Assembly (NCBI GenBank): GCA_007131745.1
Contig: SLPX01000418.1
Span: 1 to 7,346, forward strand
Length of the DNA stretch: 7,346 nt
From: Myxococcales bacterium
Lineage (GTDB): Bacteria > Myxococcota > Polyangia > HGW-17 > SLPX01
Reading direction: 5' to 3'
Of this stretch, positions 1 to 6,204 are shown in pieces. Position 1 is the stretch's first letter. Each line of letters starts with the position of its first letter. Both the position numbers and the translations under genes were made by a program. The notes beneath the pieces were generated by a model, which searched no databases, was not told where the DNA came from, and worked only from the letters and a program-made list of their open reading frames with translations.

Positions 1-45
1 CAATAATAATAAATTGTTGGGGTTTCTTTGTGGAGTCGTATCGGT

Positions 46-53
46 GGAGGTGG
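46..53 (+). promoter_or_regulatory. Ribosome binding site of leader ORF
   Basis: The sequence GGAGGTGG lies four bases before the ATG at 58. It is identical in sequence and in distance to the start codon to the site at 81-88 that serves the large gene. A strong purine-rich Shine-Dalgarno is visible; its use is inferred. Confidence 0.45.
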
Positions 54-57
54 ATCG

Positions 58-96
58 ATGATTTTTTGTGCAAATAGCAGGGAGGTGGCAAGATGA
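58..96 (+). CDS. Possible 12-residue leader peptide overlapping the next gene by ATGA
   Basis: ATG at 58 opens a short frame encoding MIFCANSREVAR. It ends at TGA 94-96, which overlaps the ATG (93-95) of the large lipoprotein gene in an ATGA junction. Its Shine-Dalgarno (46-53) is as good as that of the large gene. The arrangement is typical of translational coupling, so ribosomes finishing the leader could restart on the main gene. The peptide resembles no attenuator known to me: there is no run of one amino acid and no obvious regulatory hairpin. The frame is closed upstream by TAA at 10-12, so this is not the tail of a longer gene unless a non-ATG start is used between them. It could be chance in a purine-rich leader. 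Confidence 0.3.
   Translation: MIFCANSREVAR
81..88 (+). promoter_or_regulatory. Ribosome binding site of the large lipoprotein gene
   Basis: GGAGGTGG four bases before the ATG at 93. It decides for the start at 93 over the in-frame ATG at 132, which has only a weak TAGG upstream. The site lies inside the leader ORF, so translation of that ORF would pass over it. Confidence 0.7.
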
Positions 97-3000
97 GGGA
101 TTGCTTGGGGAACCTGATCCTTTTAAATAGGATGATTTTGCGGAAATGGCCGGTCGTCATTTCACTTACGGCTTTGTCTATTCTGTCCTGTAAGAAGACA
201 TCATCTAAATCGGATTTGCCGGATGAAACAATACATTCCTCGGATCTTCAAGGGCGGTGGGAAATCGGGGTCACGACAATAGATGTAAACGGGGAATCAC
301 CAGTCATTTTCCCCGGAGAAACATCCAGGATGTTGGTGCCGGTTGTCTGGGAGATTCATCAAGACACTTTGCTCCTCAGAACCGCCGATGATCTGGTTTT
401 GCACAGGTGGTCGAAAAAACCGGTGGTTCTGGAACAGAATACGGTTATCTGCGAGTTTGCGATCGAATCCGTAGAAAGCGAGGAACTGGTGGTTGATTGG
501 TCCCGGCCCCGCTCGGTTGCATGGAACGTTTTGTGGGAGCGTCCGTTGATATCCAATCCGTTGGAAGAACCCTGCCCGGGTGAAGAAAGCAAAGGATCCC
601 TGCGGGTTGTGCGCAACGGAGAGGGTGAATTGGAATACCTGGAGTTTGTCGCCCGGGTGGAGTTGGGCCCGGAAGTGCCCCCGTCCGAAGACCCCACCGC
701 GAATGAAGGGTGCTATCCCTTCTACGGGCCTCCGTCCGGATCCGAACCGTGCCCGAGCGTTGAAACATCTATCATGTTTTCCCTGTCAAAGGTAAAAGAT
801 TGGACCCGGACGATCCATTACGAGTACCGGGGCGCTGCGACTTCGAACGGACCCATGTTCGGAGGATCTGCTTTTCAGACCGGGTCTTACGAAGCTGTTC
901 GTCGGTTGCCGGACAGCGAAGATCTCCAAAAGATTCCTGCCCGGTTCAACATCTGGAAGCAAGGGGCGGTGCATGCGAACAGCGCGGAAGAAGCCGGTCG
1001 CTTCGCTCCCGCCCAGTGTTTGCCGCCTCTATCCGGCGAACCCTTGTTTCACTGCATCGAAAGGGATGTCGGCGATAGGATCTGCCGCTGCTCTAATGGT
1101 GGAAATACCATAGTGGTAGCCGCGGAACCGGTGTTCACCTATTCCGAAGTTCCCGCTGCGTCCGAAGATGAGGCCGGTTTTTACGCGCCCGCGCAGTGCG
1201 AGGGATCTGCATACACCTGCAATGGGGAGGGCTGTGTTTGCTCCCAATCGGGGGAGCCGGTTTGGAAGCTTACCTATCGTGCAGGACCATTACCCGAAGA
1301 ATTGGAGGCCGGAGATGGAGTCGTGTGCCCTTGCGATCCATCAGAGGAGGCAAGGTGGAATTGTGATCCATTGCAGCCCGCGCCTTGCTTTTACCTGTTG
1401 GACGGCCTGACCGTGATGCAGCCGGTGGAAGGGGGAACCTATTCTTTCCCCCTCAGGTATTTTGAAAGAACCCTCCGCCCCGTGGTCTACCACCCGGGAC
1501 CCGGTTTTCCAAATCGTCTCAAATCAACGGTCACGTCGGTTTTCAGGGAATGGTCCCGGGTCCTTGACGACGCTGCGTGGAGAGCTTCCGGGTGCGAAGG
1601 CGCGGGTTTAGAGCGGGGGATTCATTTCTGCCCCGCGCGGCCGGAATACACCACATCGGGATCCGATGATGAACCCGGTTTCCAACTCCTACTTTTTTGC
1701 CCGAACAATCCGCGGCGGGACCGCGACCCGGAGGTCTGCCCTGATATAGCAACCCGGATCAATCCGGGAGACATCCGGCACAACCTCGTGGAATGGATCC
1801 CCTCACATGGAAACGCGGTTCCTCTTTCTTTCACTCCTCACCGGATGAATCCTCTCACCGGGGAGATTCGCTCCGCGTCAATCTTCATATACGACGTGCA
1901 TTTCTCCCGAATTGCCCAACAATTTGGAATCTTGGCGGAAGTCGTTACGAACTATAACAGACCACTGAGCGATTTTTTCGAGATCCACCAAGATGATGAC
2001 GAGGATCCGGAACCGCTGACTCCGCCCCGAAGAGTGGACTCGGATCTCCGACGGCCTGTTCCGTACAACGGAGGATTCGGCCTGGATGTTTTGAGATCCA
2101 CCCAGATCGAAGATTGGATGATGGACAACTCCATTTTGAGAACCCATGCAAAGACCCTGGTGAAGGCAGGTTTCAGCAAAGAAGAGATCCTGGACTTGAC
2201 CGGCGCGGACCTGGAACCCGGAACTCCGATTCGGGAAAGGGTTTCACCCCTTACATGGCTCAACCCGGCCTACCTGCGGGAACGAATCGGGATTCGGTAC
2301 CGCCACTTGGAAGAAACAATGGTTTACCCTGATATGGCGCCTTTTCCCCTGGCCGATCATTTGGGGTTTTCCAGGTTTTTTTATGGCTCTGTGGCTCGGA
2401 TTGTTGGTGAACTATGCGGCTGTGACCTCTCGGAATTTCCACAAGGCTGCTCTGACGAACAAATGGATCTCACCTCGCGATGGGAAGAAGATCCTCTTTG
2501 CATGGACAAAGTGACAGGGGAATATGAAAACCGTCTGGCTGCAAAACTCCTATCCCGCGCAGTGGGGCACAACCTGGGACTGAAGAACAATTTCAAGGGA
2601 TCATTTGATGTCTTGAACTACCCGGATAAATACTGGGAAATCAGGGTGGAATCGGCCCGGCAACAAGGAAAAAGGGTGCTTGAGAGATTTCTCCAGCCGG
2701 TGACTGAGTGGGAATTCTTTAACGGAGTCGAATCTCTCATGACCGGCAGCGTGATGGACTATACTCCGGCTCACCTTTCAAAAGAACATCCGCCGGGCCG
2801 TTGGGAGGAGGCCGCGTTGAATCGGCTTTACGCTGGTTTTACCCCTGTGTACCGGGAAATCCGCGAAGAAATCCCGGAAGGGGAGGGCTCGCCGGATCCC
2901 CGCGCCGTCCTGGGCGCGCTTCAGGCACGGGTGGAAACGGCTTGGCACACGGGCCTGGTCATGGATGGGGGCGGTGAGGTGGAACCCGCGATTCCCACGC

Positions 3001-4427
3001 TTTCGTACTTTGATCCCGAACATCCCCAGCTAACACCACGGGGAGTGGTGAACACTCACGCGTGGAACAGGGACTTTCGACCCATCCGCTGGATAGTCAA
3101 GGCTGAAAAAGAACCGGGCTTTCCGGTGGTGAGCAATGGTCTCGTTTCGACCGCGCAGTGGCTGGAACGCGACGAACAATCCCGTCCATTGATCCCGTTT
3201 CTCTTCTGTTCCACCCAATCTCTGCAAAAAGAACCGGGGTGTTTGTATTTCGACGCGGGCGAAGAACCTTTTGCAATCGCGAAAAATACGTTCAACGATT
3301 ACCTGAACAGCGTTATTCTGGCGAGAAACGTAACCCATTTTTCGGGTCATGACGACGAACTGTGGTACCCAAGGAGGGTGGTCGGACTCCACCTGGACAA
3401 CTTGTTTTCCATGGCGCGACTCTACGAAACGTTGGGGGAATACATCACCCGCGAGCGGTTCTCCGATTGGGGGTTAACGGAAAATGATGTGAATTTCAAG
3501 TGGACCTCTTTTTTCCTGGCCGCGCGCGTGGGCGTTTTGAGCCCATTGGAAAGAATCTTGACCATGCCCGAAGAAACGCCCTTTGTGGATTATCCGAGCT
3601 GGATGGATTTTCAACCAGTGATGGATCGCTGGGCCGAAGGAGACCACCTTGAATGGGGGGTCGAGAGAACAAGAATCGGAACGATTCACGAGAGAGCGAT
3701 CCTGCTTCAGATGGTGGGAGAAAAAGGGGATCCCACCTTGTGGGAAACGTTCGGATCATACGAACAGGCGACGCCCCCTGCAGAAGGTCCGTCCGCGGCC
3801 GGGTTATTGTCAAAACAGGTAAACGCTCTCATGACCGCGTTGCTGGCCCGCCACAGCGAGGAAATCGGAGGCAATGCATGTATTACCGAGTATGGATACA
3901 TCAAATATGAACCCTTTTCTTTCAACAACATTGGCAAAGAACCTTGTTCAATAATTGCCGAAATGCATGGGAGTTCAATGGGTTTTTTGGGCCATGTAGA
4001 GCTTCCGGATCATCCTCTTCTTGCTCTCTATGAGATCGTATACGGACAGAATCTTTGGCCTTATGAACGTTCGGTATTCAGAGCGACCCCGGAGGCTGAA
4101 GCCATGTTCGCGGGATGCGATGATCTTGCCGAAGATGGTTGCGAGCGGGTTTACTTCACGGATCCTTTTACGAATGAAGAGTATCTTGCCGCAGCGTATC
4201 CGGCCGAATATATCAATGAAACGAGCGTAGATGTATCCGTGGGCTCGGCCATGCTTCAACGCGGCTTGGAACTTGAAGATAAGTGGGAGGATACTCTCGA
4301 CCTGTGCGGGAATCCATGCGAACCGGGGGACGAGGGTTACGAAGAAGTTGAAATGGCCCGCGCCCGGTTGGAAGACTATGTTTGGAGAATCGAAGTCATG
4401 GTGGAATTGTCCCAACTTCTCTACTGA
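93..4427 (+). CDS. Large Cys-rich lipoprotein, metzincin-like metalloprotease fold with degenerate active site
   Basis: A 1444-residue exported protein. The N-terminus has basic residues (R17, K18), a hydrophobic core and a lipobox ending ILSC, with C33 as the expected lipidated cysteine, so membrane anchoring is likely. A start at M14 (base 132) would give a more conventional signal peptide, but base 93 has the better RBS. About 34 cysteines are spread along the chain, suggesting many disulfides. Residues ~299-384 hold two related Cys modules. A metzincin-like core seems to begin near residue 463 (PVVYHPGPGFP) and includes NPLTGEI (586-592), which resembles the DPxTGEI segment of large secreted bacterial zinc proteases. 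The signature site reads RAVGHNLGLKNNF (822-834), and a Met-turn-like SVMDY ends at Y890. The family consensus is HExxHxxGxxH. Here the first zinc His is Arg822, the catalytic Glu is Ala823 and the third zinc His is Asn832; only H826 and G829 remain. The ORF is otherwise intact, so I infer a non-catalytic binding or structural role. The ~550-residue C-terminal part is not recognised. The fold assignment is by motif only. Confidence 0.85.
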   Translation: MRDCLGNLILLNRMILRKWPVVISLTALSILSCKKTSSKSDLPDETIHSSDLQGRWEIGVTTIDVNGESPVIFPGETSRMLVPVVWEIHQDTLLLRTADDLVLHRWSKKPVVLEQNTVICEFAIESVESEELVVDWSRPRSVAWNVLWERPLISNPLEEPCPGEESKGSLRVVRNGEGELEYLEFVARVELGPEVPPSEDPTANEGCYPFYGPPSGSEPCPSVETSIMFSLSKVKDWTRTIHYEYRGAATSNGPMFGGSAFQTGSYEAVRRLPDSEDLQKIPARFNIWKQGAVHANSAEEAGRFAPAQCLPPLSGEPLFHCIERDVGDRICRCSNGGNTIVVAAEPVFTYSEVPAASEDEAGFYAPAQCEGSAYTCNGEGCVCSQSGEPVWKLTYRAGPLPEELEAGDGVVCPCDPSEEARWNCDPLQPAPCFYLLDGLTVMQPVEGGTYSFPLRYFERTLRPVVYHPGPGFPNRLKSTVTSVFREWSRVLDDAAWRASGCEGAGLERGIHFCPARPEYTTSGSDDEPGFQLLLFCPNNPRRDRDPEVCPDIATRINPGDIRHNLVEWIPSHGNAVPLSFTPHRMNPLTGEIRSASIFIYDVHFSRIAQQFGILAEVVTNYNRPLSDFFEIHQDDDEDPEPLTPPRRVDSDLRRPVPYNGGFGLDVLRSTQIEDWMMDNSILRTHAKTLVKAGFSKEEILDLTGADLEPGTPIRERVSPLTWLNPAYLRERIGIRYRHLEETMVYPDMAPFPLADHLGFSRFFYGSVARIVGELCGCDLSEFPQGCSDEQMDLTSRWEEDPLCMDKVTGEYENRLAAKLLSRAVGHNLGLKNNFKGSFDVLNYPDKYWEIRVESARQQGKRVLERFLQPVTEWEFFNGVESLMTGSVMDYTPAHLSKEHPPGRWEEAALNRLYAGFTPVYREIREEIPEGEGSPDPRAVLGALQARVETAWHTGLVMDGGGEVEPAIPTLSYFDPEHPQLTPRGVVNTHAWNRDFRPIRWIVKAEKEPGFPVVSNGLVSTAQWLERDEQSRPLIPFLFCSTQSLQKEPGCLYFDAGEEPFAIAKNTFNDYLNSVILARNVTHFSGHDDELWYPRRVVGLHLDNLFSMARLYETLGEYITRERFSDWGLTENDVNFKWTSFFLAARVGVLSPLERILTMPEETPFVDYPSWMDFQPVMDRWAEGDHLEWGVERTRIGTIHERAILLQMVGEKGDPTLWETFGSYEQATPPAEGPSAAGLLSKQVNALMTALLARHSEEIGGNACITEYGYIKYEPFSFNNIGKEPCSIIAEMHGSSMGFLGHVELPDHPLLALYEIVYGQNLWPYERSVFRATPEAEAMFAGCDDLAEDGCERVYFTDPFTNEEYLAAAYPAEYINETSVDVSVGSAMLQRGLELEDKWEDTLDLCGNPCEPGDEGYEEVEMARARLEDYVWRIEVMVELSQLLY
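987..1094 (+). repeat. Cys module copy 1 inside the large lipoprotein
   Basis: Residues 299-334. The unit starts EEAGRFAPAQC and carries C309, C321, C331 and C333, ending in the pattern CxCS. It pairs with a second copy 60 residues downstream. This is a protein-level duplication; the DNA is diverged. No named domain is recognised. Confidence 0.55.
1167..1244 (+). repeat. Cys module copy 2 inside the large lipoprotein
   Basis: Residues 359-384. The unit starts DEAGFYAPAQC and carries C369, C376, C381 and C383, again ending CxCS. It shares the AG-aromatic-APAQC opening and the four-Cys order with copy 1 but is shorter between the first two cysteines. Confidence 0.55.
2553..2594 (+). other. Degenerate zinc-metalloprotease signature (RAxGHxLGxxN)
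   Basis: Codons 821-834 read SRAVGHNLGLKNNF. They align without gaps to the metzincin pattern HExxHxxGxxHN, with flanking residues that look like active relatives (GHNLGL, then NNFKGSFD for the usual HNF segment). Three of the four functional positions are replaced: H to R822, E to A823 and H to N832. H826 is retained. Four or more base changes are needed, so a single sequencing error cannot explain it. Confidence 0.75.
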
Positions 4428-4450
4428 AACATTACGGCGGGTTTGTTTCG

Positions 4451-4594
4451 ATGGACAAAAAGGTACTCAGGAGGGGGTGTTCTTTTTGTCAAGGTGAGAA
4501 TCGAAATGTATTGACCGGCCATTACTGCACTCATATTATTCGTGATCCAGATAACAGAGTGCATGTTGCTGGACACAACAAAAAAGGGAAATAA
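4451..4594 (+). CDS. Possible 47-residue Cys/His-rich small protein
   Basis: ATG at 4451 to TAA at 4592-4594 would encode a basic 47-residue protein that nearly fills the gap between the flanking genes. It contains CSFC (C10, C13), then H24, C26 and H28 in GHYCTH, and further His at 38 and 42. This is a plausible zinc-binding arrangement (CxxC...HxCxH), though it fits no zinc-finger class I can name with confidence. The upstream GGCGGG at 4436-4441, nine bases before the ATG, is only a weak Shine-Dalgarno. The same frame is open upstream into the end of the lipoprotein gene. Two inverted repeats lie within it, which favours a non-coding reading. There is no signal peptide, unlike its neighbours. 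Confidence 0.25.
   Translation: MDKKVLRRGCSFCQGENRNVLTGHYCTHIIRDPDNRVHVAGHNKKGK
4454..4490. repeat. Perfect 9-bp inverted repeat, 19-base spacer
   Basis: GACAAAAAG at 4454-4462 is matched by CTTTTTGTC at 4482-4490. In RNA it would form an A/U-rich stem around a G-rich loop containing GGAGGGGG. There is no T-run after it, so it is not a standard terminator. It could be an operator or a weak RNA structure. Confidence 0.5.
4526..4563. repeat. Perfect 7-bp inverted repeat, 24-base spacer
   Basis: TGCACTC at 4526-4532 is matched by GAGTGCA at 4557-4563. It lies 44-81 bases before the start of the OmpA-like gene, a position where an operator or a 5'-UTR structure could act. A 7-bp arm with this spacing can also occur by chance. 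Confidence 0.35.
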
Positions 4595-4599
4595 AGGTG
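4593..4599 (+). promoter_or_regulatory. Ribosome binding site of OmpA-like gene
   Basis: AAAGGTG seven bases before the ATG at 4607. It is a moderate Shine-Dalgarno that supports this start, which also gives a complete signal peptide. Confidence 0.6.
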
Positions 4600-4606
4600 T
4601 AACCAA

Positions 4607-6151
4607 ATGAAAAACAAAAGCAGCTTATTCAAACGGCTCATTGCAGCGTCGATCGCGGTTATTGTGCTGATTCCCGCGCTCGACCGTTTTGCTCACGCGG
4701 AAAATGAACCCGCGCCTCTTTCCGAGCAAAGTCATCTTGGTGAAATAGGTGTTTTTGTGGGTCCGAGTTTTCTTCCCACCCGGCACGAACTCTTTGACCC
4801 GGATCTTACTCACAAGACCTTCAAAAAAGTGGCCCCTGAGATAGGCTTGAGAATAGCGTACCTGCCTTTGATATACTTCGGCCTGGAAGTGGAGGCTGCT
4901 CTGCTTCCAACCAAGGCCGGGGATGAGACGGCTCTGATATACGGTGTTCGCGGCCATCTTTTGGGACAATACCCGGTTTGGAGAGGGCTTACGCCCTTTG
5001 TTTTGGCGGGCGGCGGATTTCTGGGGGTAAGTTCATCGGAAGATGGAGTCGGCAATGATATAGACTGGTCGGTTCATTGGGGAGTGGGCATGAAATACTA
5101 TTTCAGCCGTTGGGTCGCGGCCAGGCTGGATTTTCGCCACACCATTTCCGATGGTTTGGAAAACAAGCCTGCGCATCACTTTTCGTTGCTCGCGGGACTT
5201 TCACTGGTCCTTGGGAGAAAAGCGGGCGTGCCTGCTCAACCTTCGCCGCCCGACCGAGACGGTGACGGCATTCCCGACCATGAAGACGAGTGTCCGGACG
5301 AACCGGGAGTTCCACCTCACGGCTGCCCGGACCGCGATGGCGACGGCATCCCCGATCACAGGGACGAATGCCCGGACGAACCCGGCGTTCCGCCGCACGG
5401 CTGCCCGGACCGCGACGGCGACGGGATCCCCGATCACAAGGACGAATGCCCGGACGAACCCGGCGTTCCGCCGCACGGCTGCCCGGACCGCGACGGAGAC
5501 GGCATCCCGGACCACAGGGACGAATGCCCGGACGAACCCGGCGTTCCGCCGCATGGTTGCCCGGATCGCGATGGCGACGGGATCCCCGACCACAAGGACG
5601 AGTGCCCGGACGAACCCGGCGTTGAGCCGCATGGCTGCCCGGACCGCGATGGCGACGGCATCCCGGACCACAGGGACGAATGTCCGGACAAGCCGGGCGA
5701 TCCGCCTCACGGCTGTCCGGACACGGACGGCGACGGTATTCCCGACCACCTGGATCAGTGCCCCGAGGTTCCCGGCGTTCCGCCTCACGGTTGCCCCGAG
5801 GAGGTGCAGAGATTCACCGGCACCATCCAGGGTATTGTTTTTGCGTTGAACTCCGCGGCGATCCGGCCGAAATCATTCGCTGTATTGAACAAGGCAGTTG
5901 AGGTTTTGAAGAAGTATCCGGATCTACGCATCAAGATCGACGGCCATACCGACGACACCGGACGCCGCTCGCGCAACATGAGGCTTTCGCAAGCCCGGGC
6001 CGACTCTGTCAAGAAGTACCTGGTCGGCAAGGGTATTTCCGAAGACCGAATCGAAACCGAAGGCTTCGGACCCGACAAGCCTGTGGATCCGGCAAGGACC
6101 GGGAGGGCGAGGGCAAGGAACAGGCGTATCGAGTTTTCAATTATCAAATGA
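4607..6151 (+). CDS. OmpA-family outer membrane protein with thrombospondin type-3 repeat spacer
   Basis: A 514-residue protein expected to link the outer membrane to peptidoglycan. Residues 1-31 are a signal peptide (K/R-rich start, hydrophobic stretch, cleavage after AHA). Residues ~44-204 look like a small eight-stranded beta-barrel, with alternating hydrophobic strands, aromatic girdle residues, and the typical late motifs GVGMKYYFSRWVAARLDFRH and LLAGLSLVLG. Residues 216-397 are seven 26-residue DxDGDGxPDxxDxC repeats of the thrombospondin type-3/OmpA-linker kind, which in known proteins bind Ca2+ and form a rigid rod. Residues ~402-514 are the OmpA C-terminal domain, with GHTDDTG (446-452), LSxARA and NRRIEF. 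D449 and R464 match the Asp/Arg pair, 15 residues apart, that binds diaminopimelate in Acinetobacter OmpA. The architecture is like OprF-type and myxobacterial OmpA proteins. The next gene follows after 53 bases, so the two are probably co-transcribed. Confidence 0.95.
   Translation: MKNKSSLFKRLIAASIAVIVLIPALDRFAHAENEPAPLSEQSHLGEIGVFVGPSFLPTRHELFDPDLTHKTFKKVAPEIGLRIAYLPLIYFGLEVEAALLPTKAGDETALIYGVRGHLLGQYPVWRGLTPFVLAGGGFLGVSSSEDGVGNDIDWSVHWGVGMKYYFSRWVAARLDFRHTISDGLENKPAHHFSLLAGLSLVLGRKAGVPAQPSPPDRDGDGIPDHEDECPDEPGVPPHGCPDRDGDGIPDHRDECPDEPGVPPHGCPDRDGDGIPDHKDECPDEPGVPPHGCPDRDGDGIPDHRDECPDEPGVPPHGCPDRDGDGIPDHKDECPDEPGVEPHGCPDRDGDGIPDHRDECPDKPGDPPHGCPDTDGDGIPDHLDQCPEVPGVPPHGCPEEVQRFTGTIQGIVFALNSAAIRPKSFAVLNKAVEVLKKYPDLRIKIDGHTDDTGRRSRNMRLSQARADSVKKYLVGKGISEDRIETEGFGPDKPVDPARTGRARARNRRIEFSIIK
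5252..5797 (+). repeat. Seven tandem 78-bp (26-residue) type-3 repeats
   Basis: Seven units, each with the acidic run DxDGDGIPDH, a Cys after DE/DQ, PG near the middle and HGCP at the end, giving two Cys per unit. Units 1-5 are nearly identical in protein; units 6 and 7 are more diverged. Residue 11 reads E, R, K, R, K, R, L along the array. The alternation is matched at DNA level: R units have GGCATCC with CACAGG, and K units have GGGATCC with CACAAG. This indicates expansion of a two-unit, 156-bp block. Confidence 0.95.
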
Positions 6152-6204
6152 GGAACTGAAAAAACCGGACGAACCGAGTAAACCCAGGAAAGGAAGATAT
6201 AGAA
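6152..6204. other. Short gap between OmpA-like and Cys-rich lipoprotein genes
   Basis: 53 purine-rich bases with no hairpin, T-run or promoter that I can see. The lack of a terminator supports one transcript for the two genes. Confidence 0.5.
6186..6196 (+). promoter_or_regulatory. Ribosome binding site of Cys-rich lipoprotein gene
   Basis: AGGAAAGGAAG ends eight bases before the ATG at 6205. It is a good Shine-Dalgarno and fixes the start. Confidence 0.65.

Larger units (their letters stand above)
4428..4606. other. Gap between lipoprotein and OmpA-like genes
   Basis: 179 bases. They hold two perfect inverted repeats, a short hairpin-capable element at 4564-4580 (TGTTG, 7-base loop, CAACA), one possible small ORF, and the RBS of the next gene. 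No stem followed by a T-run is present, so there is no clear intrinsic terminator, and no convincing -35/-10 pair was seen. Confidence 0.6.

Noticed and set aside
14..42. Possible sigma-70 promoter with TTGTTG as -35
   Set aside because: No acceptable -10 element lies 16-18 bases downstream.
93..4427. Calling the first gene an active zinc metalloprotease
   Set aside because: Two zinc ligands and the catalytic Glu are replaced at the signature site, so activity is not supported.
4454..4490. Intrinsic terminator after the first gene
   Set aside because: The stem is A/T-rich with a 19-base loop and is not followed by a T-run.
4451..4594. Nanos-type zinc finger in the small ORF (CxFC followed by a His and an RD...RV segment)
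   Set aside because: The likeness covers only part of the domain. The second half with its Cys ligands is missing, and such fingers are eukaryotic.
5201..5788. 195-codon minus-strand open frame across the type-3 repeats
   Set aside because: It is a repetitive Arg/Val/Ala-rich shadow of the in-frame 78-bp repeats, and the sense frame has a clear OmpA architecture.
5151..5849. 232-codon plus-strand frame in the +1 register of the OmpA-like gene
   Set aside because: It is Thr/Arg/Ala-rich low-complexity translation caused by repeats lacking stops in that frame, with no RBS or domain.
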